NCBI GenBank assembly: GCA_023416995.1 | Contig: JAEZGI010000065.1 | Location: 1 to 33,082 of the forward strand | Direction: 5' to 3' | From: Bacteroidota bacterium | GTDB lineage: Bacteria > Bacteroidota > Bacteroidia > Chitinophagales > Chitinophagaceae | Length of the DNA: 33,082 bases | Shown here: piece by piece, positions 7,799 through 14,997 of the stretch | Numbering within the stretch: position 1 is the stretch's first letter | Layout: every line of letters begins with the position of its first letter | Position numbers and translations under genes: made by a program | The notes under the pieces: model-generated | Databases searched by the model: none | Told to the model about the DNA's origin: nothing | The model's input: only the letters and a program-made list of their open reading frames with translations

Positions 7799-8316
7799 TG
7801 CAGACAAAAACTCCGAACGATTCTAAAGTGATAATGACCGAACTGGTGCTCCCGAACGATACCAATACGTTTGGCAACCTGATGGGTGGCCGGTTAATGT
7901 ATTGGATGGATATAGCAGCAGCACTCGCCGCCATGAAACATGCAGGGGCACCTGTAGTAACGGCTTCTGTTGATAACATCTCTTTTGAAAATCCTATCAG
8001 ACTTGGAAACGTGGTTCATATTGAGGCCCGGGTTTCAAGGGCATTCACCACTTCTATGGAGGTGTACATTAAGGTTTGGGGTGAAGATGCCATTCAACAA
8101 AGCAAATACAAAAGCAACGAAGCCTATTACACCTTTGTATCATTAGGTGATAATGGTAAACCAATTCCGGTGAATCAGCTTGCTCCTGAAAGCGAAGAAG
8201 ACATCAAACTGTTTGATGGGGCGTTGCGACGCCGTCAACTCCGTCTTATTCTGGGTGGTAAAATGAAACCAGATGATGCTACTGAACTAAAGGCACTGTT
8301 TTCTAAATACTCTTAA
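7798..8316 (+). CDS. acyl-CoA thioesterase (hotdog fold)
   Basis: The 172-residue product is a single hotdog-domain acyl-CoA thioester hydrolase of the YciA/BFIT group. The N-terminal motif NTFGNLMGGRLMYWMDIAAALAA contains the conserved Asn, GG and Asp of the active site and the central helix. VTASVDNISFENPIRLGNVV and VEARVSRAFTTSMEVYIKVW-like strands follow (exact text: HIEARVSRAFTTSMEVY). It hydrolyses acyl-CoA to free acid and CoA, with specificity unknown. The start codon overlaps the epimerase stop by one base, so translation is probably coupled. A rho-independent terminator follows at 8337. Confidence 0.9.
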   Translation: MQTKTPNDSKVIMTELVLPNDTNTFGNLMGGRLMYWMDIAAALAAMKHAGAPVVTASVDNISFENPIRLGNVVHIEARVSRAFTTSMEVYIKVWGEDAIQQSKYKSNEAYYTFVSLGDNGKPIPVNQLAPESEEDIKLFDGALRRRQLRLILGGKMKPDDATELKALFSKYS

Positions 8317-8336
8317 ACAATTTGCTTATAACTTGT

Positions 8337-8360
8337 CCCGGTATCACTACCGGGATTTTT
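8337..8360 (+). terminator. rho-independent terminator of the epimerase-thioesterase operon
   Basis: A perfect 7-bp stem CCCGGTA / TACCGGG with a TCAC tetraloop is followed by ATTTTT. The T-tract exists only in the plus-strand direction, so it serves the thioesterase transcript. The last base overlaps the stop codon of the convergent acyltransferase gene. Confidence 0.85.
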
Positions 8361-9124
8361 CAGCTGGCATTCGCGTTTCCCGGATCTTTCACGGGCATAA
8401 AACGTTTGCTTTGTTCAATTGCATCCATGATTTGTTCGAGGATCTCTTCCGACGAAGCATTGTAATCCAGGTTCATCGGTGGTTTGAAATGTACGGAGAG
8501 TCGCACACCTTTCTTTTTTAATTGAAGACCGGTTTTATTAAACGCGTCTGAGAAGCCATTGATCACCACAGGTATAACCACGGGTTTGGAAGTACGAATG
8601 ATCAGGGCTGTACCCTTTCTTCCTGGTGCAAACGGTTTGGTGGTACCCTGGGGGAAGGTAATGATCCAGTTATCTTTTAAAGCGCGTGTGATTTTCCTGG
8701 TGTCAGATGGGTCGAGTCCTTTGCGTTTTACAGTGGCTTCGGGGTTCCAGGTACGACGCACCATCAAAGCTCCCGCCAGGGAAAAGAATTTTGTAACGAA
8801 GTTGGATTTCATAGTCTCCTCAGCGGCGACAAAGTACACCCTTGTGTAGGGATTCAACAGATAATACGGTATGCCCAGTTTGTTTTTCTTGCGCCATTTT
8901 ACAGCACAGAAAATATGAAGAAAGCAAATCACATCAGCGAAATACGTTTGGTGATTGCTTACAAACAATACATTATTTCTTGGTAAATCTTTGAAATGCT
9001 CGGTGCCTGTAATCTCAAGTTTGTTGATGATATTCAGACCCGGGTAGGAAATACTTCCAACTATTGCGTATATGATTTTTCTGACAAGATTGATGCTGCG
9101 AAGCCTTTCCCACCAAGGGCCCAT
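8360..9124 (-). CDS. PlsC-like lysophospholipid / 1-acylglycerol-3-phosphate acyltransferase
   Basis: The 254-residue product has the acyltransferase block I motif HxxxxD in SNHQTYFAD, a block II-like GALMVRRTW, a block III-like FPQGTT and a block IV-like VVIPVVI. These place it in the PlsC/LPLAT family, which acylates lysophosphatidic acid or other lysolipids at the membrane. Block III is normally FPEGT; here the glutamate is a glutamine, so it may be a paralogue with altered substrate or activity instead of the main PlsC. There is a hydrophobic N-terminal segment. The gene is convergent with the thioesterase and has no operon partner. Confidence 0.85.
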   Translation of the reverse strand: MGPWWERLRSINLVRKIIYAIVGSISYPGLNIINKLEITGTEHFKDLPRNNVLFVSNHQTYFADVICFLHIFCAVKWRKKNKLGIPYYLLNPYTRVYFVAAEETMKSNFVTKFFSLAGALMVRRTWNPEATVKRKGLDPSDTRKITRALKDNWIITFPQGTTKPFAPGRKGTALIIRTSKPVVIPVVINGFSDAFNKTGLQLKKKGVRLSVHFKPPMNLDYNASSEEILEQIMDAIEQSKRFMPVKDPGNANAS

Positions 9125-9211
9125 GCGAGTTACTTTAACTTCAACTGAAAAAAAAATCTGAACGTTTGTGTAAACGATAAAATTAGTGCATCTGGTTGTA
9201 AAATAGACGTT

Positions 9212-9919
9212 ATGAAAAGAATTATTTTAAGCCTGGCGACACTTTTGACGATCACAATTGCCACTGCTCAGCAACCTGTTCCGAAAACATTTCCTAAGAC
9301 CATCCAGGTTACCGGCACAGCCGAAATGGAAATTGCTCCCGACGAAATTCATGTAGCCGTTACATTAAAAGAATATGAGAAAAAAGGCAAAAACAAGATT
9401 ACGATTGATGCGATTCGTAGCAGCTTTTTACAAAATGTACGCAAAGCCGGTATCCCCGATTCCGCCATTAAAATCATTAGTTATGCTGGTACCAGTGGGG
9501 TACATTGGTGGAAGAAAAAACCAGTAGACGAAACCATGCTTGCTTCAATCGTTTATGAAATCATATTCTCTGAACCCAGGCAAGTCGAAGCTTTCATTGG
9601 TCTTTTGGACGAAGATGCAACCGATAATTTTGCGGTAACAGAGGTTACACACAGCAAACTGAACACCATGCAGCAACAACTGCGCATGAAAGCCACCATG
9701 GCGGCCAAAGAAAAAGCCGGTTACCTGGCAGCAGCGGTGGGCGAAAAAATTGGTGCTGCAATAACCATTTCTGAAACCCCGGTGATGGAACCATTTTATA
9801 TGAAAACAATGGCAGCAAACACGATGAATCGTTTTGCAGAAAATGTAGGTGAAGCTGTTCCTGAGTTTAAGAAGATTAAGTTAAGAAGCGAGATGAACCT
9901 GGTGTTCGAGTTGCTGTAA
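9212..9919 (+). CDS. secreted SIMPL-domain (DUF541) protein
   Basis: The product has 235 residues, with a signal peptide (MKRIILSLATLLTITIATAQ) and then the DUF541/SIMPL start IQVTGTAEMEIAPDEIHVAVTL, which is diagnostic of the family. Conserved later parts are VYEIIFSEPRQVEAFIGLLDE and the AKEKAGYLAAAVGEKIGAAITISE segment. The family is periplasmic or outer-membrane associated, with no agreed biochemical role; some members bind outer-membrane components or are linked to oxidative stress. The HAD phosphatase follows 36 bases downstream on the same strand. I could not identify a clear promoter for this gene. Confidence 0.88.
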   Translation: MKRIILSLATLLTITIATAQQPVPKTFPKTIQVTGTAEMEIAPDEIHVAVTLKEYEKKGKNKITIDAIRSSFLQNVRKAGIPDSAIKIISYAGTSGVHWWKKKPVDETMLASIVYEIIFSEPRQVEAFIGLLDEDATDNFAVTEVTHSKLNTMQQQLRMKATMAAKEKAGYLAAAVGEKIGAAITISETPVMEPFYMKTMAANTMNRFAENVGEAVPEFKKIKLRSEMNLVFELL

Positions 9920-9943
9920 GCGGCAGCTTTAGCGAGCTTGTCT

Positions 9944-9951
9944 TAACTTTG
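9944..9951 (+). promoter_or_regulatory. -7 promoter box (TAACTTTG) of the HAD phosphatase
   Basis: TAACTTTG is an exact match to TAnnTTTG and ends only 4 bases before the ATG at 9956. A transcript from it would start at about the start codon and be leaderless. No well-spaced -33 TTTG is visible, and readthrough from the SIMPL gene is also possible. Confidence 0.45.
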
Positions 9952-9955
9952 CCGG

Positions 9956-10618
9956 ATGCAATTAAACTCAGTAATATTTGACATGGATGGTTTGCTGATC
10001 GACTCTGAACCTTTTTGGGAAGAGGCCGGTGCGGAAACCCTGGCACAATACGATATAAAGCTCACACCCGAACAATATCATACTTCCACAGGGCTTCGAA
10101 CACGTGAATGGGTTGAATGGTGGTTCAATGGATTTGATATTGACAGCCAGTTTACACCCGATGCGGAACGGATGGTGATTTCAAGAGCGATCGATAAGAT
10201 CCGTAATCATGCGCAACCCATGCCTGGCGTTCCATACATTCTTGATTTTTTTAAGAAAAAAAATTTCAGGATAGGGCTGGCATCCTCATCACCACTTGCT
10301 ATGATTGATGTGGTGGTGGAAAAGTTAGGTATCGCAGATTATGTAGAGGCGATCACTTCTGCGGAACACATGCCAAAAGGTAAACCACATCCCATGGTGT
10401 ACCTTGAATGTGCCGAAAAGATGAACGTATTGCCAATGCAGTGTTTATGTTTTGAAGATTCTTTTAACGGTCTTATTGCAGCAAAGGCCGCAAGAATGAA
10501 ATGTGTGGCCATACCAGATAAAAATTTTCGTGACCAGTTGCGGTGGAACGCAGCCGATCTGGTTCTGCCAAATCTGGAAGCATTCGGGGAACGCGAGTTG
10601 GCAATGCTGGGTGGATAA
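9956..10618 (+). CDS. HAD-superfamily sugar-phosphate phosphatase (HxpB/YniC-like)
   Basis: The 220-residue product is a class I HAD hydrolase with a helical cap. Motif I is FDMDGLLIDSEP with nucleophile Asp9 and acid/base Asp11. Motif II is LASSSP, motif III is the lysine in KGKPHP, and motif IV is CFEDSFNGLIAAKAA. From memory, the wording of motifs I to IV is close to E. coli hexitol phosphatase B (YniC), an enzyme acting on 2-deoxyglucose-6-phosphate and hexitol phosphates; beta-phosphoglucomutase is the main alternative. A strong terminator follows directly. The start cannot be moved downstream without losing the catalytic strand. Confidence 0.88.
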   Translation: MQLNSVIFDMDGLLIDSEPFWEEAGAETLAQYDIKLTPEQYHTSTGLRTREWVEWWFNGFDIDSQFTPDAERMVISRAIDKIRNHAQPMPGVPYILDFFKKKNFRIGLASSSPLAMIDVVVEKLGIADYVEAITSAEHMPKGKPHPMVYLECAEKMNVLPMQCLCFEDSFNGLIAAKAARMKCVAIPDKNFRDQLRWNAADLVLPNLEAFGERELAMLGG

Positions 10619-10624
10619 AAATAT

Positions 10625-10649
10625 AAGGGCTCCCCGGGGAGCCCTTTTT
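10625..10649 (+). terminator. rho-independent terminator after the HAD phosphatase
   Basis: A 9-bp perfect stem AAGGGCTCC / GGAGCCCTT with a CCGG loop is followed by TTT, giving a 5-base T run that includes the stem end. It closes the SIMPL-HAD unit 6 bases after the stop codon. Confidence 0.9.
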
Positions 10650-10689
10650 GCGCGGGATCTTGTAAGTGTTGCAGCGCCGGTGATCAGTA

Positions 10690-10714
10690 TACCGGGTGAT
10701 TACGATACCCGGTA
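10690..10714. repeat. inverted repeat between convergent genes
   Basis: An 8-bp perfect stem TACCGGGT / ACCCGGTA encloses a 9-base loop, 16 bases beyond the stop of the T9SS cargo gene on the minus strand. There is no T-tract on either side, so it may only be a weak terminator or an mRNA 3'-end stabiliser. Confidence 0.5.
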
Positions 10715-10730
10715 CAAGCGATTTCGAAAA

Positions 10731-12593
10731 TTATTGTTGAATGATTAACCTGGTTGTTGTAGTCTTTCCATTAAGCGTTACACGCACATGGTAAACCGCA
10801 GCAACCAGTTGTTTAACAGCCTGCAGTACAACCGGATTGTCGCCTTTCATCACCTGAACCCGTTCTGTTGAAACCGTTGTACCGTATGTATTCAGGATCG
10901 CAACTGAAGCAGTACCGCTTTCATCAGTTCTGATATTAAGTACTGCATAAGTAGTGGCAGGATTTGGATAGACACTTAAGGCCGCTGCCTGTGTGTTTGC
11001 CTTTCTTACTACTATCGTTTTGCTATACGTGTACTTACCGTCAGCATCAACCAGCCTGAGCCTGTAATAGGTTGTGGGTTGATCATTGACAGCAAGCTGG
11101 TATTCATAATAATTATTCTGCGAGCCACCTTTCCCGTATACCTTACCTGCAGATTTGAAATTGTTTCCATCATATGAAAACTGCACATCAAAGTATCCGA
11201 AAGAATGTTCATTTGCGGTTGTCCATTGCAGTGAGTTGCCGCCATGATTTGAAGCAGCAAATGATACCAGTTTAACGGGCAATATCAGAAAGGTGGTATT
11301 TATTACACCACTGTTGTTGGAACCTGCTCCGGAAGCAGCTCTTGACCCTCCTGTTGAATTGTAACCACCAACACCATTAGATGTTGCGACAGTTGTGTAG
11401 CTGCTGCTGGGTACCAAACTGGTGAAAATAACGGCACCCTGACCGCCACCGCCACCACCTCCATGACTCGCAGGGTCGCCAACATTACCTCCTGCCCCAC
11501 CATTCGCCTGGATGCGTAATGGATTCCAAAAACCAGATGACCATGTAAATACTTCTGCGAGTACGGTACCACCAGCACCGCCGCCACCTGCACCATCATT
11601 ACCTACATTGTTGCCGGCCTGTCCATTCGCACTGATAGTTTTTGTTCCCACTCCAACAGTCTGCACTTCATTAGCTTTTATCAGCACGATACCGCCACCA
11701 TTACCACCCTTTGTGTCAGCGCTGTTATTTGCTTCACCGGATCCACCACCGCCTCCCATGAAAAATCTTAGTCCGTTGATATGTGTGTTTAAACCAACGC
11801 CACCAATTCCACCGCTGGACGTTGTGCAACCGTAGCCCGCACCACCTTCACCTCCGCCAGCATAATTGGAGCCACCACCACCACCACCGTTGTGTCCATT
11901 GCCACCGCCGCCGCCGTTAATCAATTTACCCCTGGCTGCTGCATAGTTATTGTTTGTAACCTTGTAAATACTTTCACCTTTGTTTCCATTTAGCGCATTT
12001 GTAGCTGCATGATAAGTTGTGTTTTGACAAGGCGCATCTGTACTATTTGATATATCCCTTGCTCCCCCGCGAAAACCCAATCCATCGGCAGTGATATTGT
12101 GTCCAAGCAACAACTTGCCGGTAACATTAAAGGCAACGACACCCCCGATGTTTCCATTCCATGCTACTGCGTTAATGTCTGAAGTTGTTGTATAATTTGG
12201 AGAGCCCAATGTTGGGAAGGTAATAATCTGAACACTGGAGTTCGCACCGAGATTGTAGGTGTTCCCAAGTGGGGCAGTTAAAGTAATGACGTTTACAATA
12301 CCCGCAACCCGGGCTACCAAACCAATGATTGCGAACTCGTAACGACCAGCCCTTTCTATGTGTGAGAGATTACCGAAACTGCTGTTGTTACCGGTATTGG
12401 AACCAATAACATTATCCTGCATTTGCATAACAATCACACGGTCGCCGATATTGAACTGATCATACGTTTCATTAGGATTGCTAATGGTTAGAACCGGACC
12501 TACTATCGTGGTAACTTTCGCATACCCGTTTACCTGTGCCTGTGTTGCAGAGAGCAACATTGAGAAAGAAAATAGTGTAAATAGTTTTTTCAT
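10731..12593 (-). CDS. glycine-rich secreted protein with T9SS sorting domain
   Basis: From the ATG at 12593 the product has 620 residues. It begins with a clear signal peptide (MKKLFTLFSFSMLLSATQAQ), which is why I reject the upstream in-frame ATG at 12647. Residues about 30-200 are a beta-rich domain. About 210-430 is strongly glycine- and asparagine-rich with several runs of five to seven glycines interleaved with short hydrophobic strands. About 440-540 looks like an immunoglobulin- or fibronectin-like domain (LVSFAASNHGGNSLQWTTA, FDVQFSYDGNNF). The last 80 residues start LSVYPNPATTYAVLNI and are a typical type IX secretion (Por) sorting domain. It is expected to cross the outer membrane and act on the cell surface or outside; an adhesin or matrix role is a guess. 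Confidence 0.88.
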   Translation of the reverse strand: MKKLFTLFSFSMLLSATQAQVNGYAKVTTIVGPVLTISNPNETYDQFNIGDRVIVMQMQDNVIGSNTGNNSSFGNLSHIERAGRYEFAIIGLVARVAGIVNVITLTAPLGNTYNLGANSSVQIITFPTLGSPNYTTTSDINAVAWNGNIGGVVAFNVTGKLLLGHNITADGLGFRGGARDISNSTDAPCQNTTYHAATNALNGNKGESIYKVTNNNYAAARGKLINGGGGGNGHNGGGGGGSNYAGGGEGGAGYGCTTSSGGIGGVGLNTHINGLRFFMGGGGGSGEANNSADTKGGNGGGIVLIKANEVQTVGVGTKTISANGQAGNNVGNDGAGGGGAGGTVLAEVFTWSSGFWNPLRIQANGGAGGNVGDPASHGGGGGGGQGAVIFTSLVPSSSYTTVATSNGVGGYNSTGGSRAASGAGSNNSGVINTTFLILPVKLVSFAASNHGGNSLQWTTANEHSFGYFDVQFSYDGNNFKSAGKVYGKGGSQNNYYEYQLAVNDQPTTYYRLRLVDADGKYTYSKTIVVRKANTQAAALSVYPNPATTYAVLNIRTDESGTASVAILNTYGTTVSTERVQVMKGDNPVVLQAVKQLVAAVYHVRVTLNGKTTTTRLIIQQ

Positions 12594-12767
12594 GAGGTTG
12601 GATTTGACACAGTTGGTACCCAAGGAAAGTACCAATTTGTTATGCACCTGATAATCAACTACTCATGAAATTCCCACCTATGTTGTTTTTCCCAAATATG
12701 GAATTTTATTCCGTTTCTGATAAAAAAATAAGTGTTTACACTTGTTCAACCTAAGTGGATTTTAGAG

Positions 12768-12809
12768 GGTCGTTAAAAAGAAAAGGGTCATCATTGCTGA
12801 TGACCCTTT
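12768..12809 (-). terminator. rho-independent terminator of rpsA
   Basis: A perfect 12-bp stem AAAGGGTCATCA / TGATGACCCTTT with a 4-base loop lies 19 bases beyond the rpsA stop. On the minus strand it is followed by a T-rich tail (TTCTTTTTAA). Confidence 0.9.
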
Positions 12810-12828
12810 ATCCTATCAAAGAATGTAA

Positions 12829-14769
12829 TTATTCTTTTTCTGCACTCTCACCACCCTGTTGCTCTTCTTCCTTCAATTTGGCTTTGATTTCTGCAAGTGC
12901 ACCGAGATCACCAAGTGTGGTTTTTTCAACCTTACCCTGGATAGATTTAACGGCTTTCTTGGTTTTGTCAGCCTCACTTCTGGCTTCTTTACGTGCTGCT
13001 TCTTTCTCTTCTACTTTTGATTGCTCCCAGATACGTGTGTGTGACACAACGATGCGTTTTTCATTGCGATCAAATTCGATCACCATGAACTGGTTGGTTT
13101 CATCAGCTCCGAGTGTTTTGCCTTCTTCAGTTTGCAGATGACGGTTAGGCGCGAACCCTTCCAGGCCATATTGCAGTTGAACAATGGCTCCCTTGTCATC
13201 CTTACGAATGATGGTTCCTTCATGAACAGTACCTACAGCGAATGTATCCTGCAGGGTGTTCCAGGGATCTTCTTCCAGTTGTTTGTGTCCTAACTGAAGT
13301 TTGCGGTTTTCCTTGTCGATTCCAAGAATAACAACTTCAATGTTTTCACCAACCTTAGTGTATTCAGATGGGTGATTGAAACGTTTCAACCAGCTAAGAT
13401 CACTGATGTGAATCATGCCGCCGATGCCGGGTGACAATTCGACAAACACACCATAAGGAGTGATGTTTTTAACGAGTCCTTTATGACGGCTGCTTTCTGG
13501 GAATTTATTTTCGATTGTGCTCCATGGATCTTCGCTCATTTGTTTAATAGACAAACTCATCTTGCGGTTATCTTTATCAAGCGTAACAATCTTCGCTTCA
13601 TGCTCGTCGCCTAATTTGAAGAATTCCTTCGCATTGATTGGAGTGTTGGCCCAGGTAATTTCACTTACGTGAACAAGACCTTCTACACCAGGCATAATTT
13701 CAAGGAATGCACCGTAGTCTTCGATGTTCACAACCTTACCTTTCACCACTGAACCTTCGTTGATGTTTTCACCAAGAACATCCCATGGATGTGGAGTAAG
13801 TTGTTTCAGACCAAGACTGATACGTTTCTTCTCATCATCGAAATCAAGTACAACAACTTTCAGTTTCTGATCAAGTTTAAGTACTTCACTTGGATGGCTG
13901 ATACGACCCCAACTGATATCTGTGATATACAACAAACCGTCGAGTCCGCCAAGGTCCATAAACGCACCGAAATCAGTGATATTCTTGATAGTTCCTTCGA
14001 GAACCTGACCTCTTTCAAGTTTGCTCATGATCTCTGCACGTTGTGCTTCGATGTCGCTTTCGATAAGTGCCTTGTGTGATACAACAGCGTTCTTGATTGC
14101 TTCGTTGATCTTCACAACCTTAAACTCCATTGTTTTTCCGACGAACTGATCGTAATCAGTTACAGGCTTAACATCGATCTGTGAACCTGGAAGGAACGTT
14201 TCCATTCCAAACACGTCAACGATAAGACCACCTTTGGTTTTAGAAGTAACAGTACCTGTGATAACTTCACCGGTTTTGTGTACTTCAACGATGCGTTCCC
14301 ATGCACGGGTAACGCGTGCTTGTTTACGGCTCAGGTTAAGATGACCTTCCCTGTCTTCTTTTTCAACAACCATTACTTCCACTTCATCGCCGATTTTCAG
14401 CGTAGGAAGATCACGGAACTCGTTGAAAGAAACAAGTCCATCACTCTTGAAACCGATATTGATTACAACATCTGTTTTAGTAAGAGCAACTACAGTACCT
14501 TTCACTAATTCGCCATCACTAACTGCTTTGAAAGTACTTTCATAAACTGAATCGTACTTGTCTTTTTCGGCTTGTGTGTAAGCAGCAACGTTTCTTTTGT
14601 CGATGCTCCAGTCGAAATCGTCATGCGCAGTTTGCGCTGGTACATTACCGTTTGCTTTTTCAGCATCGGCCCCAACAGGTGCATTTGTTGTCGCTGTAGC
14701 TTCTGCTTGTTGGTCAGCAGTTGGCTCCTGTGATTCAGCGTTTTGGTTAACAATATTGTTTTCCGACAT
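12829..14769 (-). CDS. rpsA: 30S ribosomal protein S1
   Basis: From the ATG at 14769 the product has 646 residues and contains six S1/OB-fold RNA-binding domains, at roughly residues 87-153, 172-240, 257-325, 342-412, 430-500 and 516-583. Typical blocks are GTVVALTKTDVVINIGFKSD, GTIKNITDFGAFMDLGGLDG and GLVKNITPYGVFVELSPGIG. An acidic, alanine-rich extension precedes domain 1 and a lysine/glutamate-rich tail follows domain 6. S1 binds mRNA on the 30S subunit. I reject an in-frame ATG at 14817 because the promoter box at 14805-14812 would fall inside the coding region. It forms its own transcription unit with promoter and terminator. Confidence 0.97.
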   Translation of the reverse strand: MSENNIVNQNAESQEPTADQQAEATATTNAPVGADAEKANGNVPAQTAHDDFDWSIDKRNVAAYTQAEKDKYDSVYESTFKAVSDGELVKGTVVALTKTDVVINIGFKSDGLVSFNEFRDLPTLKIGDEVEVMVVEKEDREGHLNLSRKQARVTRAWERIVEVHKTGEVITGTVTSKTKGGLIVDVFGMETFLPGSQIDVKPVTDYDQFVGKTMEFKVVKINEAIKNAVVSHKALIESDIEAQRAEIMSKLERGQVLEGTIKNITDFGAFMDLGGLDGLLYITDISWGRISHPSEVLKLDQKLKVVVLDFDDEKKRISLGLKQLTPHPWDVLGENINEGSVVKGKVVNIEDYGAFLEIMPGVEGLVHVSEITWANTPINAKEFFKLGDEHEAKIVTLDKDNRKMSLSIKQMSEDPWSTIENKFPESSRHKGLVKNITPYGVFVELSPGIGGMIHISDLSWLKRFNHPSEYTKVGENIEVVILGIDKENRKLQLGHKQLEEDPWNTLQDTFAVGTVHEGTIIRKDDKGAIVQLQYGLEGFAPNRHLQTEEGKTLGADETNQFMVIEFDRNEKRIVVSHTRIWEQSKVEEKEAARKEARSEADKTKKAVKSIQGKVEKTTLGDLGALAEIKAKLKEEEQQGGESAEKE

Positions 14770-14804
14770 AATAAATAACCCGAATGGTTTTAATTTCGGG
14801 GGTG

Positions 14805-14812
14805 CAAAGATA
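14805..14812 (-). promoter_or_regulatory. -7 promoter box (TATCTTTG) of rpsA
   Basis: The minus strand reads TATCTTTG, an exact TAnnTTTG match. The expected leader to the ATG at 14769 is about 30 bases and has no Shine-Dalgarno sequence. A -33 element is not clear. Confidence 0.6.
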
Positions 14813-14873
14813 CCCAAAAAGCCGTAAAAGGGAACGATTTCGCCTTGTTTTTTCCGACGGCTTTACGTTGGCC

Positions 14874-14926
14874 TCAAGCCCTTCCGGCAACGGTTTTTCC
14901 GGCAATAGGCTCGCTGGTCAGGCGTG
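14874..14926 (-). pseudogene. degenerate third copy of the HI0933-family gene 3' end
   Basis: On the minus strand these 53 bases align over their whole length with the last 54 bases of the flavoprotein gene (14998-15051), with 16 substitutions, 13 of them transitions, and one deleted base. Restoring that base gives HAWTSEPIAGKTVAGRA and a TGA stop, against HAWTSGFIAGKTIASRS and TAG in the intact gene. Many differences are synonymous. It has no start codon and is not expected to be translated. Confidence 0.8.
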
Positions 14927-14939
14927 TCGATTCCCGGCC

Positions 14940-14984
14940 CTAAGATCTCCCGGCTATGGATTTCCCGGCAATGAACCAGGCATG
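14940..14984 (-). pseudogene. degenerate second copy of the HI0933-family gene 3' end
   Basis: On the minus strand these 45 bases read HAWFIAGKSIAGRS followed by TAG. They match the last 54 bases of the intact gene (14998-15051) with four substitutions and an in-frame 9-base deletion. The copy starts 13 bases after the intact gene's stop, and the third copy starts 13 bases after this one's stop. The two 13-base spacers also resemble each other and differ only by transitions, so the unit is a tandem repeat that includes the spacer. Confidence 0.85.
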
Positions 14985-14997
14985 CTGACTCCTGACC

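Noticed and set aside
11440..11930. Short-period repeats in the glycine-rich coding region, considered as a CRISPR or tandem repeat array
   Set aside because: The repetition is codon-level (GGN runs for glycine) in an open frame flanked by signal peptide and sorting domain. There are no constant repeats with unique spacers.
14821..14873. Possible fourth copy of the flavoprotein 3' end
   Set aside because: Downstream of copy three the minus strand shows scattered matches (a GGCCA start resembling the spacer, a GGA...CAAG stretch), but an alignment needs several gaps and keeps no stop or reading frame. It is not above chance by eye.
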